This document shows positions 19,929-27,618 of a stretch of 64,000 bases of DNA, piece by piece. The DNA lies in assembly GCF_017310645.1 (NCBI RefSeq), contig NZ_JAFLRH010000018.1, forward strand, positions 1-64,000, given 5' to 3'. Made by a program: the position numbers and the translations under genes. The notes beneath the pieces are model-generated. The model did no database searches. It saw nothing but the letters and a program-made list of their open reading frames with translations, and was not told the origin of the DNA. This DNA comes from Paradesulfitobacterium ferrireducens. Its GTDB lineage: Bacteria; Bacillota; Desulfitobacteriia; Desulfitobacteriales; Desulfitobacteriaceae. How positions within the stretch are numbered: the stretch's first letter is position 1; each line of letters starts with the position of its first letter.

Positions 19929-19968
19929 CATTCGAACATTCGAACATTCGAACATTCGAACATTCGAA
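19929..19968. repeat. tandem octamer repeat (CATTCGAA x5)
   Basis: Five exact head-to-tail copies of CATTCGAA, flanked by partial copies (ATCATTCG), lie in the 311-nt gap between hepT and the fic-like gene. Each unit contains the palindrome TTCGAA. The rest of the gap is AT-rich; a TATAAT-like GGTATAATTTTT near 20028 may be the -10 element for the fic-like gene. Confidence 0.85.
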
Positions 19969-20096
19969 TCATTCGTACCCTTATTGCTCCTGACTTCCCC
20001 TATGATAGATAAAAAAGGTAATTTATGGTATAATTTTTCATGGTTCATTAGCCCCTAAGGGAGAAGAATAATAAATATTTGGAAGCGGTGATATAC

Positions 20097-20792
20097 ATGT
20101 TATTCCATTACGACTATAAAATCCAGACTCCTGCCCTAGAACCAAATAGAAAGCTGGCGCTGTTCCAGGCAAAGAAGATGCTGCCGGAGTATGTATTCGA
20201 TACGTCGCAGATGGAGAACAATCCGCTAACCTTCCCCGAAGTCCAGACTTTAATGGACGGTATAACCATTGGCGGTCACAAAATAAGCGACGTGCAGCAG
20301 GTTCTTAATATCAAGGACAGCTGGCACATGCTCCTGAAGATTGTTGCCAAAGAGGAGTTCCGGGTATCAAAGGAAATGTTCCACGCAGTGAACAACCTGA
20401 TCGCCAGGGAGGAATCTCTCGAATGGGGAAAGTTCCGCACCGGCTCCGTAGGGATTGCCGGAACGGAAAAGTATAAGTCTCCCGCTTGGCAAGAACTTGA
20501 CCTCATTTTTGATTCCGAGCTCCCGGTTATCCTGGGCGACTTCCATCCGGTAGAGCAGGCTATACGGTTGTTTCTTTGGGCGGCTTATAATCAGTTCTAC
20601 TGGGACGGAAACAAGCGCACGGCTCGTCTTATGGCAAGCGGCATTTTGATCAACGCTGGCTACGGCGTGTTTAATATCCGGGTAAAGGACATTTTGGAAT
20701 TCAACACCTTAATGCTTGGCTACTATGAAACGGCCCAGGCAGACGATATTGTAAAATTTCTGGTTGAAAAGTGCATTCGCTACTATGACTAA
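20097..20792 (+). CDS. Fic/DOC-family protein with altered active-site motif
   Basis: This 231-residue protein has a Fic core near the C-terminus with QFYWDGNKRTAR. The Fic consensus is HxFx(D/E)GN(G/K)RxxR, so the catalytic His position is Gln and the Phe position is Tyr. Fic enzymes transfer AMP or phosphocholine to hydroxyl side chains; without the His this protein may be inactive or use other chemistry. ATG 20097 is preceded by GGAAGCGG; a TTG at 20079 is an alternative. It follows a toxin-antitoxin pair, and its stop codon abuts a galE fragment. Confidence 0.75.
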   Translation: MLFHYDYKIQTPALEPNRKLALFQAKKMLPEYVFDTSQMENNPLTFPEVQTLMDGITIGGHKISDVQQVLNIKDSWHMLLKIVAKEEFRVSKEMFHAVNNLIAREESLEWGKFRTGSVGIAGTEKYKSPAWQELDLIFDSELPVILGDFHPVEQAIRLFLWAAYNQFYWDGNKRTARLMASGILINAGYGVFNIRVKDILEFNTLMLGYYETAQADDIVKFLVEKCIRYYD

Positions 20793-20955
20793 TCTTCTCC
20801 ACTTTCGCAACCAAGACGGCCGGGTCACCCGGCCTTATTTCGTCTTCGTGCACCATAATCTCCCGGCCTGTTACCTCACGTGCCTTCTCAATCACTTCCC
20901 GCACGGAGTACCCGCTCCCTGTGCCCACATTGAAAATCCCACTTAGCTCGAGCAG
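20791..20955 (-). pseudogene. internal fragment of UDP-glucose 4-epimerase (galE)
   Basis: The minus strand encodes GIFNVGTGSGYSVREVIEKA, then a helix and RPGDPAVLVAKVEKI, which matches the C-terminal third of GalE (FNLGxGxGxSVxEVI...RRxGDPAxLxA). Homology begins just after the cydC stop codon and ends at the stop of the fic-like gene, so both ends are cut. It cannot encode an enzyme. A palindrome GGCCGGGTCACCCGGCC (20819-20835) within it may act as a terminator for the fic-like gene. Confidence 0.75.
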
Positions 20956-20961
20956 ATAATT

Positions 20962-22704
20962 TTATAGCCCTCTTTCCACCATGCGCCGGTAAAGTCCGTT
21001 TTTCTGCCATAGTTCCCCGGGTGTGCCCTCTTCAACCACAGAACCTTCCTGTAAAACCAAGATCCGGTCCGTCTCCGGGAGCCCAAGCACATGGTGCGTG
21101 ATCATGATGATCGTCTTCCCGGCGAAAAGCTCAAATATTTCCTGTAAGACTGCCTTTTCCTGCTCCGCATCAAGACCGGACGTGGCTTCGTCCAAGACCA
21201 GAATCGGGGCATCCCTTAACAGCGCCCGGGCAATGGCCAAGCGCTGGCGCTGCCCACCCGAAAGCTTAAATCCCTCTTCCCCCACATAAGTATCATACCC
21301 CTCGGGCAGGCCGGCAATGAACTCATGGAGTTTGGCCTTCATCGCCGCCCGTTCCAATTCGGCCTGATCAGCCGTTAGTTTCGCCAAAAGCAGGTTTTCC
21401 CGGATCGTGGCGTGAAAGAGGTGGGTGTCCTGACTCACGACACTGAACAACTTCCGCACCTCATCCGGCGCAAACTCGCGTAAATCCTGGCCGTTTAAGG
21501 TAATCCTGCCCCGTTCGTAATCCCAGAAGCGGAGAAGCAGATGGACCATGGTGCTCTTCCCCGCTCCACTGGGGCCGATAAGGGCAATTTTGCTCCCCGG
21601 CGGCAACGTACAGCTCACATCCGTTAACACCCAGGGTTGCTCAGGGGCATAGCGAAAATAAAGCTCTTCAAACACAAGGCTGGGAGCGCCCCCAAAAGCA
21701 TTGATTTTTTTCTGCGCGCCAGCCTCAGATTCGGACCCTTGCCGATCGCTTGCTTCCGCTCCCATAATCTCGGCCAGGCGTTCCGCTGCCGCCTTGCTCT
21801 CCCGCAAATGCTGGCCCCACCCCGGAAGGGGCAAGACCGCCTCAAAGGCACTCACGGTACCCAACGCGAGCATGGCCACATAAACGCCATTTAGTTTCCC
21901 GCTGCCGACGAGCGGTATGGCCACGACCAGAACACTCCACAGGGCCAAATTCATGAGCAGACCGTTCAGCGCTGAACCAAGACCAACATAGCGGGCTCCT
22001 CTGGTTTCCAAGTTCAGGATTTCCCGGTTTAAGAGCCTTAACAAAGCCTGTTGCGCTTCCATTTCCCCATAAACGAGCACATCCCCCAGACCGCGGAAAA
22101 GTTCAGCCAAACGGCTCTGGTAAGTGCCTTTCAAAGTGACCAGCCGGCGCGCCGTATTTTGCAGCACGAGGTCCACCAGCAACGGCAAACCCAATCCGGC
22201 CAAGAGAAAAAAGAAGATGAACACCCCTGCCAGGCTTGGGGCAAAGAAACTCAGGAACAGGGTGTAGACCACGAGCACGGTCAACGCGACCACAGGAGGC
22301 AACAGCACGCGTAAAAAGAAATATTGCTCCCGCTCCACGTCGGCAATAATCCGGCTGAACAAATCTCCGCTGTGGTAAGACAGGAGGCGGGCCGGAGCCA
22401 ACGGTTCAAGTGCCTTGAAAAAGGCCACCCGTAACCGGGCCAAGCTGCGAAACGTAACGTCATGGGAAAAATAGCGTTCTCCGTAACGCCAAAGCCCGCG
22501 GCTGATTCCAAAAAAACGCACCCCGACAATGGCCACCATTAAATCAAGGATTGGCGGGTGCAGCGCTGCCCGGGAAATAAGATAAGCGGAGGTGGCCATA
22601 AGGCCGATATTACCGGCCACGGTACAGAAGGCAAAAAAGAGCGCCCCTGAAAGGCCCGGCAGGTTCGGCAGCAGAAGCAGGAGCAGGCGCCGTAAAGCCC
22701 CCAT
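20962..22704 (-). CDS. cydC: thiol reductant ABC exporter subunit CydC
   Basis: CydC pairs with CydD to export cysteine and glutathione, which is needed for assembly of cytochrome bd. The 580-residue protein has six membrane helices (about 1-300), then the ATPase domain: Walker A GPSGAGKS, signature LSGGQRQRLAIARALL, Walker B ILVLDEATSGLD and the H-loop ITHHVLG. The ATG touches the cydD stop codon. It is the last gene of cydABDC and its end adjoins a galE scrap. Confidence 0.93.
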   Translation of the reverse strand: MGALRRLLLLLLPNLPGLSGALFFAFCTVAGNIGLMATSAYLISRAALHPPILDLMVAIVGVRFFGISRGLWRYGERYFSHDVTFRSLARLRVAFFKALEPLAPARLLSYHSGDLFSRIIADVEREQYFFLRVLLPPVVALTVLVVYTLFLSFFAPSLAGVFIFFFLLAGLGLPLLVDLVLQNTARRLVTLKGTYQSRLAELFRGLGDVLVYGEMEAQQALLRLLNREILNLETRGARYVGLGSALNGLLMNLALWSVLVVAIPLVGSGKLNGVYVAMLALGTVSAFEAVLPLPGWGQHLRESKAAAERLAEIMGAEASDRQGSESEAGAQKKINAFGGAPSLVFEELYFRYAPEQPWVLTDVSCTLPPGSKIALIGPSGAGKSTMVHLLLRFWDYERGRITLNGQDLREFAPDEVRKLFSVVSQDTHLFHATIRENLLLAKLTADQAELERAAMKAKLHEFIAGLPEGYDTYVGEEGFKLSGGQRQRLAIARALLRDAPILVLDEATSGLDAEQEKAVLQEIFELFAGKTIIMITHHVLGLPETDRILVLQEGSVVEEGTPGELWQKNGLYRRMVERGL

Positions 22705-24474
22705 CTAAATCCCTCCCCTCGCCTCACGGATCAGGCGGTAGTAGAGAGCCTGGCGGGCATAAAGCTCCTGATGCCGGCCCGCTTCCACGATTTTTCCCCG
22801 ATCAAGAACAAGAATGCGATCCGCCCCCTCGACGGTGGACAAGCGATGCGCGATAACCAAGACCGTGCGTCCCCGGCACAACTGCGCCAGGGCCTCCTCT
22901 ATCTGCTCTTCAGCAAAAACATCCAACCCTGCCGTGGGTTCATCCAGGATGAGCAGCGGTGCATTTTTAAGAAAGGCCCGGGCCAGAGCGATCCGTTGGG
23001 CCTGACCGCCGCTGAGTCTGACCCCCCCCTCTCCCACCACGGTTTCATACCCTTGAGGGAGTCGGGCAATGAACTCCTCAGCCCCGGCCAGGCGCGCTGC
23101 CCGCCTGATCTCCTCCTCCCCGCTCGCTCTATCGCCCAAAGCAATGTTAGCCCGCACACTGGCACTGAACAGAGAAGGATGCTGGGCCACCACCGCCACG
23201 TGCCGGTACCATTCGTCCCGGGTTAAACCCGCAAGCGGCCTGCCGTTAATCAGGATTTCCCCGTCAGCGGGCTCCGCATATTTAAGCAAAAGGTTTACAA
23301 CACTCGATTTCCCGGCCCCGCTCGGACCCACCAAGGCAGTCTTCTGCCCGGAACACAGGGAAAAGCTAACTCGATCTAATGCCAGCGGGCCGGGGCCGCC
23401 TTGACTCCCGGAACTCTCCCCGGCGTAGGCGAACGTGACCTGGCGGAATTCCACTTCGATCGAGTCAAGCACGAACGGGGGCTCTTCCCTGCCCTTCCCA
23501 TCGGCCTGAAGCTTCGGCGATACGGATCCGTCCGCCAGGAGGGCGAAGATTTTTTCCGCCGCATTCACCCCGGACATGGCGGTATGAAAGGAACTTCCCA
23601 GTTGACGCAAAGGCAGGTATACTTCCGGGATAATCTGCAGCAGGAAAAAGGCGTCCACAAAGGAAAGGCGGTTTTCCACCAAGCGCAAGCCCAGGGAAAC
23701 CGCCACCAGTGCCGTGCTGATCGTGGCCAAAAATTCCAGAACCAAAGCGGAAAGAAAAGCCACCCGCAAGACGGCCAGCGTCTCAACCCGAAACTCATCA
23801 CTGATCCGAGCGATAACCCGGCTTTGGTCGCGGCTGCGGCCAAAGAGCTTCAAGGTCGCCAGACCCTTTAAGACATCCAAAAAATGCCCGCTCATCCGGC
23901 TGAGCGTCTGCCACTGCTGTTTAGCTTTGTGATCAGCCATTTTACCGATAAGGATCATGAATAAAGGAATCAAAGGAACGGTCACGAGCACGATGATTCC
24001 GGAAACATAATCCACCGGAAAGATGAACAGAAGCAGCGTTAAAGGAACAATAGCCGCCAAAGCCAATTGGGGAAGATAACGGGCAAAATATTCTTCGAGC
24101 GCGTCCACCCCGGCGGTCAGGAGATTGAGCAATTCCCCTTCCTTTTCCCCGCGCACGTAAAGCGGACCCAGGGAAACCAAACGGCCAAGCAGACGGCTGC
24201 GCAGGGAGTCTTTAACCTGAACAGCCGCCCGCACCGCCCACACGGAACTCAACCATTGCCCGAGAGCCCGCACGATCATGAACAAGAGCGCCAGTTTAAG
24301 CCAGGGCCACAGCTGTGCCAAATCTTTTCCGGCCAGAAATACTCCGTCAATCGCCAAAGCCAGATACTTTGCCTGGAAAACCGTGCCCAGGCTTACCAGC
24401 CAGCCAAAGCCCAGAGCCCAAGCCAAATACCGCGCTACTCCCCTGGCCACCCCCAGCATTCTCTTGTCCAGCAT
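22705..24474 (-). CDS. cydD: thiol reductant ABC exporter subunit CydD
   Basis: CydD is the partner half-transporter of CydC. The protein from ATG 24474 has 589 residues: membrane domain (about 1-310) with DALEEYFARYLPQLALAAIV, which is typical of CydD, and an ATPase with GPSGAGKSSVVNLLL, LSGGQAQRIALARAFL, LLILDEPTAGLD and IAHRLST. A longer frame starts at 24537 but runs into cydB; the chosen start has GGGGGAT upstream. Its middle (about 315-350) has an acidic linker before the ATPase. Confidence 0.93.
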   Translation of the reverse strand: MLDKRMLGVARGVARYLAWALGFGWLVSLGTVFQAKYLALAIDGVFLAGKDLAQLWPWLKLALLFMIVRALGQWLSSVWAVRAAVQVKDSLRSRLLGRLVSLGPLYVRGEKEGELLNLLTAGVDALEEYFARYLPQLALAAIVPLTLLLFIFPVDYVSGIIVLVTVPLIPLFMILIGKMADHKAKQQWQTLSRMSGHFLDVLKGLATLKLFGRSRDQSRVIARISDEFRVETLAVLRVAFLSALVLEFLATISTALVAVSLGLRLVENRLSFVDAFFLLQIIPEVYLPLRQLGSSFHTAMSGVNAAEKIFALLADGSVSPKLQADGKGREEPPFVLDSIEVEFRQVTFAYAGESSGSQGGPGPLALDRVSFSLCSGQKTALVGPSGAGKSSVVNLLLKYAEPADGEILINGRPLAGLTRDEWYRHVAVVAQHPSLFSASVRANIALGDRASGEEEIRRAARLAGAEEFIARLPQGYETVVGEGGVRLSGGQAQRIALARAFLKNAPLLILDEPTAGLDVFAEEQIEEALAQLCRGRTVLVIAHRLSTVEGADRILVLDRGKIVEAGRHQELYARQALYYRLIREARGGI

Positions 24475-24491
24475 TTTTCCATCCCCCGGTT

Positions 24492-25496
24492 TTAATAATG
24501 AAGATCTTTTTCCGTCACCCGTTTGCGGAACACCCAATAAGTCCAGCCCTGATACAGGAGGACAATCGGCACCATAATCAAGGCCACAATGGTCATGATC
24601 TTTAACGTGTAAGGACTGGAAGAAGCGTTATAGATGGTCAGACTCCAGGCCGGGTTCAGGTTGGAGATCATGACTTGGGGGAACAATCCGGCAAAAACGG
24701 CGGCGGTGAGCGTCAGGATCGTCCCGGCGTTAAACCCGAAAGCCCAGCCAGCCCGTCCCTGTTTGAGGAACAGATAGGCCAAGAGGAGGGTCAGGAAAGC
24801 GAGAACCAGAAAGACCACGGCGACCGGCTTCGTAAACAAAGCGGTTTGGAAGAAGGTCAGAACCGCCAACAGAGCCACCAACAGGATCGTGACCAACCCG
24901 GCCGTTGATGCTGCCCCTTGCGCTCTGCGGGCTATATCCCCTTCCGTCTTCAAGGCCAGGTAGAGCGCACCGTGCCAGATGAAGAGAACCAAAAACACCA
25001 GCCCGCCCACCAGCGTGTAGGGGGACAAAAGGTCGAAGAACGAGCCGGCATACTGCATTTGGGCGTTAATGGGCACCCCGCGCAACAGATTGGCTACCGC
25101 CACACCCCAGAGCAAAGCGGAAAGGAAACTCCCCAAAAAGAGCAGGCGGTCCCACAGAGTGCGCCAGGCCGGGCTGCGGTCACTGCTGCGAAACTCAAAC
25201 GCCACTCCCCGCACAATTAGGGCGAACAAAATGAGGAAAAGCGCCAGATAAAAACCGCTGAAAAGGGTTGCATACCAGTTGGGGAAGGCCGCGAACATCG
25301 CACCGCCGGCGGTGATTAACCACACTTCGTTCCCATCCCAGACCGGTCCAATCGTGTTGATCAGCACCCGCCGCTCCGTCTCATTCTTGCCTAAGAAAGG
25401 AAGTAAGATCCCGACTCCGTAATCAAACCCTTCCAAGAAGAAAAAGCCGGCAAACAAGATCGCAATCAGGATGAACCACAAACTATTTAAGTCCAT
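24492..25496 (-). CDS. cydB: cytochrome bd oxidase subunit II
   Basis: CydB is the second membrane subunit of the quinol oxidase that reduces O2 at low tension. The 334-residue protein begins with FILIAILFAGFFFLEGFDYG and has GPVWDGNEVWLITAGGAMFAAFP, the family's most conserved stretch, with eight or nine predicted helices. It overlaps cydA by 10 nt and is followed by cydDC. In an otherwise anaerobic lineage, this oxidase is usually interpreted as O2 detoxification or microaerobic respiration. Confidence 0.96.
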   Translation of the reverse strand: MDLNSLWFILIAILFAGFFFLEGFDYGVGILLPFLGKNETERRVLINTIGPVWDGNEVWLITAGGAMFAAFPNWYATLFSGFYLALFLILFALIVRGVAFEFRSSDRSPAWRTLWDRLLFLGSFLSALLWGVAVANLLRGVPINAQMQYAGSFFDLLSPYTLVGGLVFLVLFIWHGALYLALKTEGDIARRAQGAASTAGLVTILLVALLAVLTFFQTALFTKPVAVVFLVLAFLTLLLAYLFLKQGRAGWAFGFNAGTILTLTAAVFAGLFPQVMISNLNPAWSLTIYNASSSPYTLKIMTIVALIMVPIVLLYQGWTYWVFRKRVTEKDLHY

Positions 25497-26866
25497 AAGG
25501 ACGCCCCCTTTCCTGAAGTTCCCGGTGCTTGATTCAGCACGCTATCCTCCGGTCCCGCTTTAATGAATTTAACCAGCAGGTAGACATCGGCAATGGCTAA
25601 TACACCGTAAATCAAGGTAAATCCGATTAACGTGGTCAGAACCGCTCCACCGGAGACGACCGGAGAAACTGCGGAAGCAGTTTTTTGCAAACCGTACACA
25701 ATCCAGGGTTGACGCCCCACCTCAGCCAAATACCAACCGGCGATATTGGCGATATAAGGCACGGCAATCGTCCACAGGAGCACTTTCAGAAAGCCCCGGC
25801 GCTGTTCCAGATCGCGTTTGCGCCAATAGTACCAGCCCAGGAGCAGCATCAGGAGCAGCCAGCCCCCAGCTAAGATCATAAGACGAAAACTCCAGAAAAG
25901 AGAGGTTACCGGTGGAATATAATTGCCCGGCCCGTATTTTGCCACATCGGCCGCCTGTAAATCCTTGATTCCCTGGACCTCCTGGCTGCCGGAAATAAAG
26001 CTTAAAAGCCCGGGAATTTTTAGGGTAAAAGTATTTGTTTGCTTTTGTTCGTCAATTCCGGCAACCACGTTGAAACCGGCCGGGCTTTCGGTTTCCCAAT
26101 GAGCCTCTGCCGCCGCCATTTTCATTGGCTGGGTCTGAACCAGATGCACCCCTTGGAAATGCCCGATGCCCAGAAGCAAAACCGCCGTAATTACGCCGAA
26201 GGTGAGCGCCAGTTTAACCGAACGCCGAAAAAGCTCCAGGTGGTTTTGGCGCAACAAGTGGTAAGCACTCACACCCAAGATAAAGAAGGACGCCGTCACA
26301 TACCCGCTTAAGATGGTGTGGGGAAATTGATACAGGACATGGGGATTGGTCAGCAATGCGCCGAAGTCCGTCATTTCCGCCCGGCCATTGCGCAATACGT
26401 AACCAACCGGCTGCTGCATAAAGGAATTCGCAATTAAAATCCACAGGGCGGAAATATTGCTGGCTAAGGCCACCAACCAAATAAAGAGCGCGTGCAATTT
26501 CGGAGAAAACCGCTCCCACCCGAAAATCCACAGTCCCAAAAACGTCGACTCGATAAAGAAGGCCAGCAGCGCTTCCACCGCCAAAGGAGCCCCAAAAATA
26601 TCCCCCACAAAGCGGGAATATTCCGACCAATTCATGCCGAATTGAAATTCCTGAACCAGCCCGGTAACCACACCCATGGCAAAATTAATGAGGAAGAGCT
26701 TGCCCCAAAACTTAGTCATTTTTTTGTACGCTTCATTCCCCGAACGAACATACATTGTTTCCATGATTGCAACCAAGATGGACAAACCCAAGGTTAACGG
26801 AACAAATAGAAAATGATAGCTTGACGTCACGGCAAACTGTAGCCTGGAAAGCAATAAACCATCCAT
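25487..26866 (-). CDS. cydA: cytochrome bd oxidase subunit I
   Basis: CydA binds hemes b558, b595 and d. The 459-residue protein starts with LLSRLQFAVTSSYHFLFVPL, containing the conserved N-terminal His, and has NFAMGVVTGLVQEFQFGMNW and EALLAFFIESTFLGLWIFGW. It belongs to the short Q-loop form judging from its length. The ATG is preceded by TGGAGGGG. The upstream region holds a promoter overlapped by a palindrome that is shared with the rrf2 promoter region. Confidence 0.96.
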   Translation of the reverse strand: MDGLLLSRLQFAVTSSYHFLFVPLTLGLSILVAIMETMYVRSGNEAYKKMTKFWGKLFLINFAMGVVTGLVQEFQFGMNWSEYSRFVGDIFGAPLAVEALLAFFIESTFLGLWIFGWERFSPKLHALFIWLVALASNISALWILIANSFMQQPVGYVLRNGRAEMTDFGALLTNPHVLYQFPHTILSGYVTASFFILGVSAYHLLRQNHLELFRRSVKLALTFGVITAVLLLGIGHFQGVHLVQTQPMKMAAAEAHWETESPAGFNVVAGIDEQKQTNTFTLKIPGLLSFISGSQEVQGIKDLQAADVAKYGPGNYIPPVTSLFWSFRLMILAGGWLLLMLLLGWYYWRKRDLEQRRGFLKVLLWTIAVPYIANIAGWYLAEVGRQPWIVYGLQKTASAVSPVVSGGAVLTTLIGFTLIYGVLAIADVYLLVKFIKAGPEDSVLNQAPGTSGKGASLWT

Positions 26867-27043
26867 AAATTCCCCTCCATTCAGATGAATTTCCTACTGT
26901 TTTGACAGAAATCCCGCCGGTTCAAACTGCCCTCCTTCCCGTGGCGGTACTCAGTGCTGGATTTGGTACAATTCTTGCTGCATCTGAGCCTGAACCCTGG
27001 AATTATGTACCCCTACACTTCTTCTATGAATAAGAAGTGTAAA

Positions 27044-27073
27044 AGTATACTCATTGGGTATAGTATTAAGCAA
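27044..27073 (-). promoter_or_regulatory. cydABDC promoter with Rrf2-type operator
   Basis: On the minus strand TTGCTT (27068-27073), 18 nt and TATACT (27044-27049) form a plausible promoter. The palindrome TACTCATTGGGTA (27048-27060) covers the spacer and -10. The same 13-mer, in the opposite orientation, lies in the rrf2 leader at 27509-27521. An inverted repeat ACACTTCTT...AAGAAGTGT (27015-27040) lies just downstream and may be a leader hairpin. The rest of the 26867-27089 gap shows no gene. Confidence 0.6.
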
Positions 27074-27089
27074 AAATTTTTTCCCTACC

Positions 27090-27491
27090 CTAGATAAGAT
27101 CAGCCACCGCGTAACTTTGGAAATCGCGCCGCAGCCTGTTCTGAATTTGGGCCAGCGCCGCATGAATCTCACAGGTCGCCGACCCGTTTTTGCTGCACAA
27201 ATCGGGCCTGATCAAGCAGCGGTTCAGCTCAATCGGACCCTCGACCGCCTCCAGGATATCCAGCAAGGTTATGTCCCGAGGATCTTTGGCTAAAGCGTAC
27301 CCCCCTCCAACCCCCCGCACGGATGTGACGATCCCCGCTTTAATCAAAGAAGGCATAATTTTCAGGAGATAACGCATGGGAATTACTTCACTTTTAGCAA
27401 TATCCTGAGCCATCACCAAGTGACTATCCCATTGCTTCGCTAAAAAGAGCACCGTCCGGAAAGCGTAGTCTGTTGCTTGATTGATTTTCAC
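27090..27491 (-). CDS. Rrf2 family transcriptional regulator, probable Fe-S type
   Basis: The 133-residue protein has the Rrf2 winged helix (about 1-80) with MKINQATDYAFRTVLFLA and VRGVGGGYALAKDPRDITLLDI. Three cysteines follow at 92, 99 and 107 (C-x6-C-x7-C), in the place where NsrR/IscR-like members bind an Fe-S cluster. This suggests a sensor of O2, NO or redox state. It lies directly upstream of cydA on the same strand, and a shared palindrome in both promoter regions points to autoregulation and control of cydABDC. Confidence 0.9.
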   Translation of the reverse strand: MKINQATDYAFRTVLFLAKQWDSHLVMAQDIAKSEVIPMRYLLKIMPSLIKAGIVTSVRGVGGGYALAKDPRDITLLDILEAVEGPIELNRCLIRPDLCSKNGSATCEIHAALAQIQNRLRRDFQSYAVADLI

Positions 27492-27508
27492 GGGCCACCC
27501 CTATTGTT

Positions 27509-27571
27509 TACCCAATGAGTAAAGTTTTACTGGTCACCTTAGATTATAATTATTTCAATTATTTCTGTCAA
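27509..27571 (-). promoter_or_regulatory. rrf2 promoter and operator
   Basis: A consensus promoter stands on the minus strand: TTGACA (27566-27571), 17 nt, TATAAT (27543-27548). The palindrome TACCCAATGAGTA (27509-27521) lies at about +15 to +27. It is the reverse complement of the element over the cydA promoter. Confidence 0.7.
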
Positions 27572-27618
27572 CATACCTGGGTTGAATTTTTGTGATGGAT
27601 TGGGTATTGATTTTCCTA

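Noticed and set aside
19929-19968. Possible CRISPR array
   Set aside because: The 8-nt units are contiguous with no spacers, and no cas gene is present.
26951-27172. Open frame between cydA and rrf2
   Set aside because: It overlaps the rrf2 end and the cyd operator in another frame and has no family features.
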